A stretch of DNA of 64,000 nucleotides, taken from NCBI RefSeq assembly GCF_004331465.1, contig NZ_SJKB01000020.1, forward strand, positions 1 through 64,000, written 5' to 3'. Both the position numbers and the translations under genes were made by a program. Numbering within the stretch: the stretch's first letter is position 1; each line of letters starts with the position of its first letter. Below are positions 16,001 through 24,245 of the stretch, piece by piece. Source of the stretch: Kribbella pittospori. GTDB taxonomy: Bacteria; Actinomycetota; Actinomycetes; Propionibacteriales; Kribbellaceae. The notes under the pieces were generated by a model. The model worked only from the letters and a program-made list of their open reading frames with translations. It did no database searches and was not told the DNA's origin.

Positions 16001-17005
16001 TCAGTCCTTGCAGCAGTCGTCGGTGCAATGGCCGGCACCGCCTTGGGAGTCGGCGATGGGTGAGCAGCAGCCTTCGCCGCGCCAGGCTTGAAGACCCTCA
16101 CGCACCGCGACCCCGGCGATGACCAGTCCAGCGATCGGGTCGGCCCAGCCCCAGCCGAGCGTCGCGTTCAGCACGAGTCCGAGCAGAAGGACGGCGGACA
16201 GATAGGTGCAGAGCAGGGTCTGGCTGGAGTCGGCAACGACGGCGTTGGAGCCGAGAGCCCGACCGGTACGGCGCTGCGCCCACGACAGCAACGGCATAAC
16301 GATCAGCGAAGCGATCGCCAACCCGATCCCGACCGGCGACGTGTCCGGGTCGGTGCCCGTGATCAACGTCCGAACCGACTCGAAGCCGACGTACGCCGCA
16401 AGTGCGAAGAAGGAGAACGCCAGCAGTCGCAGTGCCTGGCGTTCGCGGGTCTCGGGCAGGCGGTGGCGGAACTGCCACAGGATGATGAGCCCGCTGGAAA
16501 CCTCAACAACCGAGTCCAGCCCGAACCCAACCAGCGCGACGGACCCCGCCACGAGACCCGCGCTGATGGCAATCACAGCTTCGATCACGTTGTAGGTGAC
16601 CGACGCCCCGGCAAGCAGCTGAGCCCGCCGTCCGAGGCGCCGCCGCTCCTCCGGATCACTGGTCCAGGTGCTGGGCGGCGCGGTGCTGATCTGCACCGAC
16701 TGCAACTGCAACCCCGACCGACCGTCGCCTGGTCGCGCAATGTACGCCGATGGCGTCTCAGCCGAGTCGGGAGCTGTGCTGGGCGCCGCGCCGGTGACCT
16801 GCAGCGGCCGCACCTGCAACTCCGGCCGACCGTCGACCGGTCGGGCAACGTACGCCACCGGCGTACCAGTCGAGTCCGACGCTGCCTTGGTCGAGGCCGA
16901 CGCCGTGGAACTGCTGGTGTCGCGGTGCTCGGGATGCCCGGCGCGCTCGGGGTACTCGGCACGCTCGGGGTACTCGGCACGCTCGGGGCGCTCGGGGTGG
17001 CTCAT
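16001..17005 (-). CDS. Cation diffusion facilitator exporter with unusual N-terminus and Cys-rich tail
   Basis: A 334-aa protein. Residues 1-110 are a low-complexity, probably disordered extension containing PERAEYPERAEYPERAGH repeats and a duplicated block (AYVARPVDGRPELQVRPLQV / AYIARPGDGRSGLQLQSVQI). The CDF core follows with about six TM helices; GFGLDSVVEVSSGLIILWQF in TM2 and VVADSSQTLLCTYLSAVLLL in TM5 supply the Asp/Glu/Ser metal-site positions of a divergent cation-transporter branch. The tail GEGCCSP...HCTDDCCKD can bind soft metals. It overlaps the upstream CmtR-like gene by ATGA, so it probably exports Cd/Pb/Zn under that sensor. Confidence 0.85.
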   Translation of the reverse strand: MSHPERPERAEYPERAEYPERAGHPEHRDTSSSTASASTKAASDSTGTPVAYVARPVDGRPELQVRPLQVTGAAPSTAPDSAETPSAYIARPGDGRSGLQLQSVQISTAPPSTWTSDPEERRRLGRRAQLLAGASVTYNVIEAVIAISAGLVAGSVALVGFGLDSVVEVSSGLIILWQFRHRLPETRERQALRLLAFSFFALAAYVGFESVRTLITGTDPDTSPVGIGLAIASLIVMPLLSWAQRRTGRALGSNAVVADSSQTLLCTYLSAVLLLGLVLNATLGWGWADPIAGLVIAGVAVREGLQAWRGEGCCSPIADSQGGAGHCTDDCCKD

Positions 17006-17391
17006 GGCTTGGCGTCCTGGGTGTGCCGTGCCGCCTCGCCGAAGTTCGGGCAGAGCGCGACCGCGTCGCCGGTCAGGCTCAGCAACCGCTCAGCAGCCGA
17101 CAACATCTCAAGCGTCGCCTCAGGATGCGTAAGGCTGAACACCGAAGCCCGCCCCTGCGGCCGCGACTCCACCAGCCCACAATCCCGCAAACAAGCCAAA
17201 TGCTTGGACACCGTCGACTGCGCCAACCCAAGGTGCTCAGTCAGATCCACCACCCGCTGCTCACCCAGCGCCAGATACCGCACAATCGCCAGCCGAGAAA
17301 CATCACTAAACCCATTGAAGAGACAAGCAGCCACCACCAACGCCCGACCATCATCCAGTCCAACATCGACCGCCCCGGCTATCATCGCCAT
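17002..17391 (-). CDS. ArsR/SmtB-family metal sensor, CmtR-like
   Basis: A 129-aa winged-helix repressor. The recognition region TEHLGLAQSTVSKHLACLRD then CGLVESRPQGRASVFSL carries two cysteines in the helix after the HTH (LACLRDCGLV), the site used by Mycobacterium CmtR for Cd(II)/Pb(II). A third cysteine near the C-terminus (DAVALCPNF) matches CmtR Cys102. A metal-releasable repressor of the downstream CDF exporter is strongly implied by the 4-base ATGA overlap. The gene symbol is withheld because orthology was not tested. Confidence 0.88.
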   Translation of the reverse strand: MAMIAGAVDVGLDDGRALVVAACLFNGFSDVSRLAIVRYLALGEQRVVDLTEHLGLAQSTVSKHLACLRDCGLVESRPQGRASVFSLTHPEATLEMLSAAERLLSLTGDAVALCPNFGEAARHTQDAKP

Positions 17392-17400
17392 CCAGCGATG
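17383..17400. promoter_or_regulatory. Short palindrome over the start of the CmtR-like gene
   Basis: Six-base arms CATCGC (17383-17388) and GCGATG (17395-17400) flank CATCCA, covering the ATG at 17391. This would suit an autoregulatory ArsR-type operator, but such short arms are common by chance in high-GC DNA. Confidence 0.3.
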
Positions 17401-17509
17401 CTAACCGCCGACATCCCCCTTGGGAACCCACCGAGCACTCCCATTCCCGTGCGCGCACAACTGCCGGCCGACCAACTCCAATGCACCCGAGCTCCTGGCC
17501 CAGCATCCG

Positions 17510-17790
17510 CGCGACAACCCAGCCCACCGTCCGCTGGATCCCGCCCCTCACGCACCTGATCTACCCCAAGCCCGCCGCCACCTCGCCGCCGCCGACTCAC
17601 CTGGTCCACCCATCCACTCCGGCACAGCACAAGCGGTCGGCGCAGACCGCGCGAGCCACCAACCGCCCGAAGCCCCGTCCACCGTCCGCCGGATCCCGCC
17701 TCCTCGCTCCCACACCGGATCCACGCCCAGCCAGCCTCCGCCTCGCCGCCGCCGACTCACGCGGGCCACCCGTCCACTCCGGCACAGCAC
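17510..17790. repeat. Two tandem ~155-160 bp intergenic repeat units
   Basis: CCTCGCCGCCGCCGACTCAC occurs at 17581-17600 and 17741-17760, each followed by a near-identical CCACTCCGGCACAGCAC (offset exactly 160). The left part ACCGTCCGCNGGATCCCGCC recurs with offset 155. No gene is supported. It forms the left half of a 1.1-kb gene-free region (17392-18530). Confidence 0.65.
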
Positions 17791-17819
17791 TGCGGGTCAG
17801 CGATCACCCCACCACCGCT

Positions 17820-18195
17820 CTCCCGGACCCACCGGGATCCACACCGGCCCGCGTCACAGGCGGACGACGCAGGCGCCTCGCGCACGCAAGGAGGGGCCGG
17901 TGGCGAGCACGCGTGGCCGGGAGCGCGTGTAGCGCCGGCGCGAAACTGCCCACACGCACAGCAACAGCGATCGGGCCGGATCACCACCACTCCCCTCACC
18001 GACCGGATCCACAACTACCAGTCCCCGGGCCACACCGGAAGCACACCGGCACGTGACCGCCTCGTAGTCGCGAGCGAGCGACGCAGGAGACCCGCGCAGA
18101 GCAAGGAAGGGGGCGGGTAGGAGCCGTCGCGAGTACGCGACGCAAGGAGCTCGCGTAGCGCCGGCGTCGGGGCTACCAGCCACCCCGGCGCAGGA
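17820..18195. repeat. Dispersed GC-rich repeat, diverged copies B and C
   Basis: Copy B (about 17831-17945) and copy C (about 17946-18180) keep the order CACCGGATCC or similar, GCGACGCAGGA, GCAAGGAGGGG/GCAAGGAAGGGG, GCGAG.ACGCG and AGCGCCGGCG seen in copy A at 10.1 kb. They are shortened or mutated compared with copies D and E. No coding signal was seen. Confidence 0.65.
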
Positions 18196-18199
18196 CAGG

Positions 18200-18524
18200 T
18201 GATCGACCGGATCACCCTGGACGCACCGGATCCACACCCGCCCGTGACCACCTCGCGGTCGCAAGCGGGCGACGCAGGAGCCCCGCGCAAGGTAAGGAAG
18301 GGGGCGGGTGGGAGCCGCCGCGAGCACGCGACGCCAGGAGCGCGCGTAGCGCCGGCGTCGGGGTCAACCAACCACGCCGGCGCACCGGATCCACGCCCCG
18401 CCCGTGTCCACCTCGCGGTCGCAAGCGGGCGACGCAGGAGCCCCGCGCAAGGTAAGGAAGGGGGCGGGTGGGAGCCGCCGCGAGCACGCGACGCCAGGAG
18501 CGCGCGTAGCCGCGGCGTCGGGGG
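18200..18524. repeat. Dispersed GC-rich repeat, near-identical tandem copies D and E
   Basis: Positions 18251-18350 and 18411-18510 are identical over about 100 bp (both start CCTCGCGGTCGCAAGCGGGC and include GGTAAGGAAGGGGGCGGGTG), a direct repeat with a 160-bp period. Each is preceded by CACCGGATCCAC. The identity against diverged copies B and C points to a recent duplication. The array ends 6 bp before the stop of the DJ-1/PfpI gene. Confidence 0.8.
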
Positions 18525-18530
18525 GATCAG

Positions 18531-19091
18531 TTAGGCCGGTGCGTGCTCCTTCAGGATTGTCATGAAGGCTCGCATCCAAGCGGGGTGGTCGGGCCAAGCG
18601 CGGCCGGAGACTACGTTGCCGTCGACTACTGCGTCGCCGTCGACCCATTCCGCTCCGCCGGCCTTGATGTCGAGGGCGAGTGCTGGGTACGCCGACGTCT
18701 TCCGGCCGTTCAGCAGACCAGCAGCCGCGGGGATGAGTGGTCCGTGGCAGAGCTGAGCCACAGGCTTCGACTCGCCGTAGAAGTGCTTCACGATGCGCTG
18801 GCAGTCGGCGTCGTTGCGGATGTACTCCGGCGCCCGTCCACCCGGGATCACCAGCGCGACGTACTCAGCCGGATCCACGTCGGCGAACGCGATATCGGCC
18901 TGCCACGTGTGCCCAGGCTTCTCGGTGTACGTGTCGAAGCCGTCGACGAAATCGTGCACCACGAACTGCAACTTCTTCACCGTGGGCGCCGCCACGTGGA
19001 CGTCGTACCCCTCCTCGAGCAGCCGCTGGTAGGGGTAGAACACCTCCAGGTCTTCGGCGGCATCACCGGTCAGAATCAGCACCTTCGCCAT
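18531..19091 (-). CDS. DJ-1/PfpI family protein
   Basis: A 186-aa class-I glutamine-amidotransferase-like protein. It begins MAKVLILTGDAAEDLEVFYP, with the Glu of the DJ-1 pocket in AEDLE. It carries LVIPGGRAPEYIRNDADCQR and the nucleophile elbow VAQLCHGPLIPAAAG. It resembles the PfpI/YhbO branch (intracellular proteases or deglycases); the actual reaction is uncertain. ATG 19091 has AAGGAG upstream. Confidence 0.88.
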   Translation of the reverse strand: MAKVLILTGDAAEDLEVFYPYQRLLEEGYDVHVAAPTVKKLQFVVHDFVDGFDTYTEKPGHTWQADIAFADVDPAEYVALVIPGGRAPEYIRNDADCQRIVKHFYGESKPVAQLCHGPLIPAAAGLLNGRKTSAYPALALDIKAGGAEWVDGDAVVDGNVVSGRAWPDHPAWMRAFMTILKEHAPA

Positions 19092-19349
19092 CACGCCATC
19101 TCCTTCGCAGCCGGGGCTTCCACTCGCCAGCCTCTGCCCGCCGACCGAAGAAGGTCAAGGGTCGACCGACCGCGGCCAGGACAACGACGCGGACTCCGCC
19201 AGCGACACAGCCGATGAACAGGAAGGAGGCAGCAAATGAGCGGGAAAGTCGAGTGCCGGGCCGAATCCAAACTGGTATGGTCCGATGACGCCCCGCAGGT
19301 CCCGGTGTGCGTGAGGAGACCTGCCGTCAGTGGAAGGTTGGATGCGCAC

Positions 19350-20357
19350 GTGATCATCGAGGTCTCCGATCTCACCAAGGACTTCTCACGGCCGGATGTA
19401 CGCCCGGGACGCTTCGCCGGCACGCGATCGCTGTTCACCCGGGCCCGCAAGATCACCAGAGCGGTCGACGGGATCAGTTTCCAGATCGACGACGGTGAGT
19501 TGATCGGATTCCTCGGTCCGAACGGCGCGGGCAAATCCACCACCATCAAGATGCTCACCGGCATCCTGGTCCCCACCTCGGGCACCGTCACGGTCGCCGG
19601 CCAGGTTCCGTGGCGCGATCGGCGCCGGAACGCACGCACCATCGGTGCGGTCTTCGGGCAGCGGACCCAACTCTGGTACGACCTCCCGTTGCGCAACTCG
19701 TTCGAGATCATCCGGGACCTTTACACGATGGATCCGGAGACGTACCGGACCCGGCTCGGGGAGTTCACCGAACTGCTCGACCTGGACGAATTCATCGACA
19801 CCCCGGTGCGATCGCTCTCGCTCGGTCAGCGGATGCGCGGCGACCTGGTCGCGGCCATGCTGTACGGCCCGCGGATCCTGTATCTCGACGAACCGACGGT
19901 CGGACTCGATGTCGTTGCCAAGGGCAAAATCCGCGAGTTCGTCGCGGAGATCAACGCAGGCCGTGGTACGACGGTCATCCTGACCACCCACGACATGGAC
20001 GACGTCGAGCGACTCTGCCGGCGGGTGGTGATCATCGACCACGGCAAGATCCTGTACGAGGGCGACGTCGACATGCTCAAGGCGCAGTACGTCACCAGCC
20101 GGGACGTCGTGGTGCACTGCACCGACTACGACGCCACCACGATCTCGTCGCCGTACGCGCAGGTGGTCTCGGCCGACACCTTCAAGGCGACGCTGCGGTT
20201 CGACCCGAACACAACGGCCGCTCCGAAGGTCGTCCACGACCTCACCTCGCGCTACCCGATCACCGACCTGTCCTTGCTCGAGCCGGACCTCGAGGACGTG
20301 ATCCGGCAGCTGTACACGGAGCGGACGCCGGTGCCCGCACGCAGTACGGGCGACTGA
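19350..20357 (+). CDS. ABC transporter ATP-binding protein (ABC-2 exporter)
   Basis: A 335-aa ATPase. Walker A is GPNGAGKSTTIKML, the Q-loop region is GAVFGQRTQLWYDLP, the signature is the slightly unusual LSLGQRMRGDLVAAML, Walker B is ILYLDEPTVGLD and the switch His is in TTHDMDDVERL. The N-terminal DLTKDFSRPDVRPGRFAG extension before the A-loop is typical of the subfamily whose two DUF990-type permeases follow. An upstream ATG at 19236 has a perfect GGAAGGAGG site and would add 38 residues that do not look like an ABC protein; GTG 19350 fits homologue starts better. Start uncertain, identity secure. Confidence 0.88.
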   Translation: MIIEVSDLTKDFSRPDVRPGRFAGTRSLFTRARKITRAVDGISFQIDDGELIGFLGPNGAGKSTTIKMLTGILVPTSGTVTVAGQVPWRDRRRNARTIGAVFGQRTQLWYDLPLRNSFEIIRDLYTMDPETYRTRLGEFTELLDLDEFIDTPVRSLSLGQRMRGDLVAAMLYGPRILYLDEPTVGLDVVAKGKIREFVAEINAGRGTTVILTTHDMDDVERLCRRVVIIDHGKILYEGDVDMLKAQYVTSRDVVVHCTDYDATTISSPYAQVVSADTFKATLRFDPNTTAAPKVVHDLTSRYPITDLSLLEPDLEDVIRQLYTERTPVPARSTGD

Positions 20358-21172
20358 TGCCCGTCGACACGCTGAGCACCCGACTCACCGGAGTTCGCGG
20401 CTTCTACCGGGCCGGGTACCAGTCGGTCCTGGCCTATCGCGGGGATCTCCTGTTCGGGATCGTCGGACTGGTCATCCAGTCCACGCTGACCGTGGTCGTC
20501 TGGCGCGTTCTGTTCGTCGGTCACGACCAGGTCGCCGGAATCGGGAGCGCCACCGCGGTCGCGTACGCCGTACTGGCCGGCTGTCTGCAGGCCGTCGTCA
20601 TGCCCTGGCAGTTCTCGTCACTTCCGCTACGGGTCATGCGCGGTCAGATCGGCGTGGACATGATCCGGCCGCGATCTCTGATCAGCCAGAACCTGGCCCA
20701 AGCCGGCGGCACGATGGTCGGCAGACTGCCTCTCGGAGCGGCAGGTCTGGTCACGGGCCTCGCACTCGGAGCGGTGAAGGCGCCGAACACTGTGCTCGAC
20801 CTACTGGCTTCGGTCGTGTCGATGGCCCTCGGTGTCGCGAACATCATGACCATCAATCTGCTGGTGTCCATGACCGCCTTCTGGACTCTCGAGATCGGCG
20901 GCGTGATGATCCTCTACCGGTTCGGGTCGGCGTTCCTGTCCGGCGCCTTGATCCCACTGTGGTTCATGCCGGAGTGGCTGCAACCGATCATCAGCTGGCT
21001 CCCGTTCCAGGCGCAGATCTACGCACCACTGTCCATCTGGTTCGGGACCCGGCATGGGGCCGACCTGGGTGGCACGCTGGCGCTCCAGCTCGGCTGGGTG
21101 GTGGTGCTCTTCGTGCTCCTGCAACTCGTCTGGCGCCGAGCCGTCCACAGGGTGGTGGTGCTCGGTGGCTGA
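20357..21172 (+). CDS. ABC-2 family permease, first subunit
   Basis: A 271-aa integral membrane protein with about six TM helices. Start MPVDTLSTRLTGVRGFYRAG, then the amphipathic YRGDLLFGIVGLVIQSTLTV typical of this permease family. IRPRSLISQNLAQAGG and WFMPEWLQPIISWLPFQAQI (residues about 205-225) are recurrent blocks. ATG 20357 shares one base with the ATPase stop (TGATG), and the stop overlaps the next permease, so the three genes are translationally coupled. Confidence 0.85.
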   Translation: MPVDTLSTRLTGVRGFYRAGYQSVLAYRGDLLFGIVGLVIQSTLTVVVWRVLFVGHDQVAGIGSATAVAYAVLAGCLQAVVMPWQFSSLPLRVMRGQIGVDMIRPRSLISQNLAQAGGTMVGRLPLGAAGLVTGLALGAVKAPNTVLDLLASVVSMALGVANIMTINLLVSMTAFWTLEIGGVMILYRFGSAFLSGALIPLWFMPEWLQPIISWLPFQAQIYAPLSIWFGTRHGADLGGTLALQLGWVVVLFVLLQLVWRRAVHRVVVLGG

Positions 21173-21998
21173 GCAGATCAAGACCTTGTCCCCGCTCCGG
21201 GAGGATCTGCGCGCGAGCCGGATCCTGCTGCGGGCCGGCTGGCATGCGGCGATGAGCTATCGGGTCAGCTTCTTCTCGGCGATCCTCGGCGGGATGGTGC
21301 TGCAGGGTACGCAACTGTTGTTCATCGGGGTCCTGCTGGCGAAGTTCAACGTCATCGACGGCTGGCGGCTGAACGACATCGCGTTCCTGTTCGGGATGCG
21401 GCTGGCCGCGCACGCGTTCTACGTGGTGCCGTTCGGTGCGCTCATCTCGATCGACCAGGCGATCCAGCAAGGCGATGTCGACCGTTACCTGCTGCGCCCG
21501 GCCGGGACCTACCTGCAGGTCGTGACCCGCCACGCACCACTCATGGCCCTCGGCGACGCGCTGCTCGGGTTCGGAGCGGTGGCGGTCTTCGCCCCTCAGG
21601 CCTCAGTGGACTGGACGCCGGGAAAGGTGGCGTTCCTGATCGCCGCGGTGGTCGGTGGTGGCCTGGTCGAGACCGGCATGCAAACCTTCCTCTCCGGGCT
21701 GTCCTTCCGGATGACGTCCACCATGTCGCTGCGGATCCTCGCCGACGACACCATCACGCAGTTCAGCGGCTATCCGCTGACAATGTTCAGCCGCTGGGGA
21801 TTCCTCTCCCTCACCTTCATCTTCCCGATGGCGTTCATCGCCTACCTGCCGGCCACCGTGCTCCTCGATCGCACCGGCGACCTGCCGATCCCTGCCTGGC
21901 TGGCGTACGTCTCACCGGCCGGCGGACTGGTCGTCTTCGCCATCGGTCTCGTCTTCTTCAACCGGATGATCCGGAGCTACACCAGCCCGGGTAGTTGA
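21165..21998 (+). CDS. ABC-2 family permease, second subunit
   Basis: A 277-aa membrane protein paralogous to the preceding permease. It has ILLRAGWHAAMSYRVSFFSA, QAIQQGDVDRYLLRPAGTYL, FSGYPLTMFSRWGFLSLTFI and PMAFIAYLPATVLLDRTGDL. GTG 21165 overlaps the end of the first permease by 8 bases. Together the ATPase and the two permeases make a heterodimeric exporter of unknown substrate. Confidence 0.85.
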   Translation: MAEQIKTLSPLREDLRASRILLRAGWHAAMSYRVSFFSAILGGMVLQGTQLLFIGVLLAKFNVIDGWRLNDIAFLFGMRLAAHAFYVVPFGALISIDQAIQQGDVDRYLLRPAGTYLQVVTRHAPLMALGDALLGFGAVAVFAPQASVDWTPGKVAFLIAAVVGGGLVETGMQTFLSGLSFRMTSTMSLRILADDTITQFSGYPLTMFSRWGFLSLTFIFPMAFIAYLPATVLLDRTGDLPIPAWLAYVSPAGGLVVFAIGLVFFNRMIRSYTSPGS

Positions 21999-22155
21999 GG
22001 CCTCCAGAACCCCGAGTGATCGCGCTCGGTCATGGGCAGAGCACGGGCCGTTCGCCTCGCAATTCTCCGAGCTGAAAACGCATATTTGAGGCTTCCCGGA
22101 CGCCGTCCGCCGTGCCACGCTGCTGCTGTCGACAGGGCGGACTGGAGGCCGAGAG

Positions 22156-22452
22156 ATGAGCCTGGCAAGTCAATCGATGGTTCTTGTGACTGCGATTCGC
22201 CTGGCCAATGGACACGACGATCTGGACGGTGTGACGACCGTCCGCTGGGAGGGCAATGCAGGGCCTGAGGAAAGCTCTATCGGCGATCTCGTGCTCTGGA
22301 TCGCCCGGTCACGGGGCCATGCGTACCTCCAATGGCCCAGCGGACAGCGGGGGCCGCGCCTGCACGTAGCCAACCATCCGACGCGACGCTCGGTGCGCAG
22401 CGGCCTGACGGCCGACGGAAGCGACGGCTTGCTGTCATTGCCCCGGTTCTGA
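22156..22452 (+). CDS. DUF3892 domain protein
   Basis: A 98-aa protein. It has MVLVTAIRLANGHDDLDGVT, VRWEGNAGPEES, IGDLVLWIARSRGHAYLQWP and a C-terminal block ending DGLLSLPRF, the DUF3892 layout (V.AIRL...I..VRW...V.WI...LLALPRF). It is a small soluble protein of unknown function. ATG 22156 has GGCCGAGAG upstream. It is convergent with, and overlaps by 18 bases, the DUF899 gene. Confidence 0.75.
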   Translation: MSLASQSMVLVTAIRLANGHDDLDGVTTVRWEGNAGPEESSIGDLVLWIARSRGHAYLQWPSGQRGPRLHVANHPTRRSVRSGLTADGSDGLLSLPRF

Positions 22453-23208
22453 CGCTGGTTGTCCACAGCAATGACCCTGCGGCTCGCCGGCGGCTTCGTC
22501 ACGCCGTACGGCGCCCGGCCTGGTCCACTGCGGGACCGGGCGGCCGTCCTTGGCCCACCAGGTGTAGGTCCGGTCCTGCGGCCAGCCCGCCGGTGAGTCC
22601 TCCCACTGTTCCTGACGGCCGTACACCGTCAGATCGAGCAGGTGAGCCTGCGTCATGATCGTCTCGACACCCCGGCCGATCGTCTCGTGGGTCAGGAAGA
22701 CCCGATCGTCGACCCGTAGGTAACAGGCGATGTTGCCGGGCTCGTCCAGGAGGCCCGGCCCGACCCCGAGGTCTTCGACGCCGGCCATCGAGTACCACGG
22801 CAGGGTGTAGCCCATGAACTCGCGGAACGGGACGATCTCCTCCCACGGTCCGGCGCAGAACACCGCGAACGACACTCCGCGATGGTTCAGATAGCTGGCA
22901 TCGTGAACGTCGAAGATCGACGCGGTGCATCCCTCGCACTGACCTTCGATCCCCTTGCCGGTGTGCCACATGTGCTTGTAGGCGATGAGTTGGTCGCGGC
23001 CGTCGAACACGTCCAACAACGAGACCGGCCCGTGCTCGCCGATCAAGGTCGCCGACTTGTCGACCTCGGTCATCGGCAACCGGCGCCGGGCCGCGGCGAT
23101 CGCGTCGCCCTCCCGGGTGTGGGCCTTGTCGCGGGCGAGCAGCCCTCGGCGTTCGCGGAGGAAGGTCTCCCGGTCGACGATCGGTGGCGTGGCGGTCGCT
23201 TCGGTCAT
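22435..23208 (-). CDS. DUF899 family thioredoxin-like protein
   Basis: A 257-aa protein of the AhpC/TSA-like DUF899 family: LLDVFDGRDQLIAYKHMWHT, then a CxxC-bearing QCEGCTASIFDVHDASYLNH, WYSMAGVEDLGVGPGLLDEP, and the C-terminal trademark WEDSPAGWPQDRTYTWWAKDG. A redox role is inferred from the fold and CxxC. ATG 23208 has AAAGGA upstream. The tail after WTRPG, containing CCGQP, is extra. It is divergent from the ECF sigma factor at 23322 and may be one of its targets. Confidence 0.85.
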   Translation of the reverse strand: MTEATATPPIVDRETFLRERRGLLARDKAHTREGDAIAAARRRLPMTEVDKSATLIGEHGPVSLLDVFDGRDQLIAYKHMWHTGKGIEGQCEGCTASIFDVHDASYLNHRGVSFAVFCAGPWEEIVPFREFMGYTLPWYSMAGVEDLGVGPGLLDEPGNIACYLRVDDRVFLTHETIGRGVETIMTQAHLLDLTVYGRQEQWEDSPAGWPQDRTYTWWAKDGRPVPQWTRPGAVRRDEAAGEPQGHCCGQPASEPGQ

Positions 23209-23321
23209 GGCATCGTCCTTTCGGTTGGTGCTGTCAGAAGGTTGGACGAGCGACCCGGCGAATCGTCATCGCACTTTCTTTCGTCCAGTTCGTCGACGGC
23301 GGCGTTGGTACGGTGAGCCGC

Positions 23322-24245
23322 ATGACGAGCGCTGCAGCCGACGACCGGTTCCGCGATGCGTTCGACGAGCACCGGCGCTCACTGCACGCGCACTGCTACC
23401 GGCTCGCAGGCAACGTCACCGATGCGGACGACCTGGTGCAGGAAACCTTCCTCCGCGCCTGGCGCTCTCGTGCGCAGTACGAAGGCCGGGCTGCGATCCG
23501 GACCTGGCTCTACCGGATCTCCACCAACGTCTATCTCGACCACCACAAGGCGGCGGCACGGCGGAGCGTACCGGCGGGCGATCCACTGGAGTGGTGCACC
23601 GACATCGGCCCGTATCCCGACTCCGTGCCGAGCGAGGATCCCCAGTCCGGTCTGGAGGCGCGGGAGACGGTCGAGCTAGCGCTGATCGCCGCGCTGATGT
23701 ACCTGCCTGCACGGCAGCGGGCGGCGTTCGTCCTCCGCGACGTGTCGGGCTGGACGGCGGCCGAGATCGCCGACGCCCTCGACCTAGCGGTGCCTGCGGT
23801 GAACAGTCTGATCCAGCGCGCCCGGCGGACGATTCGCCGGCACGCTCCGGGTGATCCGCGGCAGTGGCGCCGACCGGCGTTGACCGCCGAGGACGAGGAG
23901 ATCCTGCGCCGGTACGCGGCAGCGACCGATCCAGCCAGTCTCCGGGAGCTGCTGGCCGACGACGTACGCATCACGATGCCGCCGGATGCACCGGTCATCG
24001 GGATCGATGCCGTCGCCGAGTTCCTGACCAGGCCGCTGGACTGGCGAACGTTCCCGTCCGCCGCCAACGGCCGCCCTGCCCTGATCTGCTATCTGCGCAG
24101 CCCCGGCAGCGATCAGTACGACGCGTTGGTCGTCGATGTCCTCACCATCGAGAACGGCCGGATCGTGGAGAGCAACGCCTTCGTCGGTCCACACCACGTG
24201 GCCGCCTTCGGCATGCCGCCCGCCGTACCGGCTGTCAGTCGGTGA
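23322..24245 (+). CDS. ECF sigma factor with C-terminal SnoaL-like domain (SigG/SigJ-type)
   Basis: A 307-aa sigma factor. Region 2: HCYRLAGNVTDADDLVQETF (about residues 28-47) and TWLYRISTNVYLDHHK. Region 4: LPARQRAAFVLRDVSGWTAA and LDLAVPAVNSLIQRARRTIR (about 140-185). Beyond this, residues 195-300 form a SnoaL/NTF2-like domain (RYAAATDPASLRELLADDVR, ...ESNAFVGPHHVAAFGMP) that replaces an anti-sigma factor in this ECF group. ATG 23322 is chosen, with GTG 23313 possible. It ends overlapping the convergent chbG-like gene by 11 bases. Confidence 0.9.
   Translation: MTSAAADDRFRDAFDEHRRSLHAHCYRLAGNVTDADDLVQETFLRAWRSRAQYEGRAAIRTWLYRISTNVYLDHHKAAARRSVPAGDPLEWCTDIGPYPDSVPSEDPQSGLEARETVELALIAALMYLPARQRAAFVLRDVSGWTAAEIADALDLAVPAVNSLIQRARRTIRRHAPGDPRQWRRPALTAEDEEILRRYAAATDPASLRELLADDVRITMPPDAPVIGIDAVAEFLTRPLDWRTFPSAANGRPALICYLRSPGSDQYDALVVDVLTIENGRIVESNAFVGPHHVAAFGMPPAVPAVSR

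Noticed and set aside
18200..18524. CRISPR array suggested by the regular 160-bp repeats
   Set aside because: The repeated unit is about 100 bp and the intervening segments are related to each other, not unique 30-40 bp spacers. No cas genes are present.
17854..18648. Several Arg/Pro-rich minus-strand frames through the repeat array
   Set aside because: They repeat the same peptide because the DNA is repeated, start codons differ between copies, and no ribosome sites were seen.
21999..22155. Possible terminator (CCGAG...CTCGG) after the ABC permease
   Set aside because: Only 5-bp arms, too weak to call.
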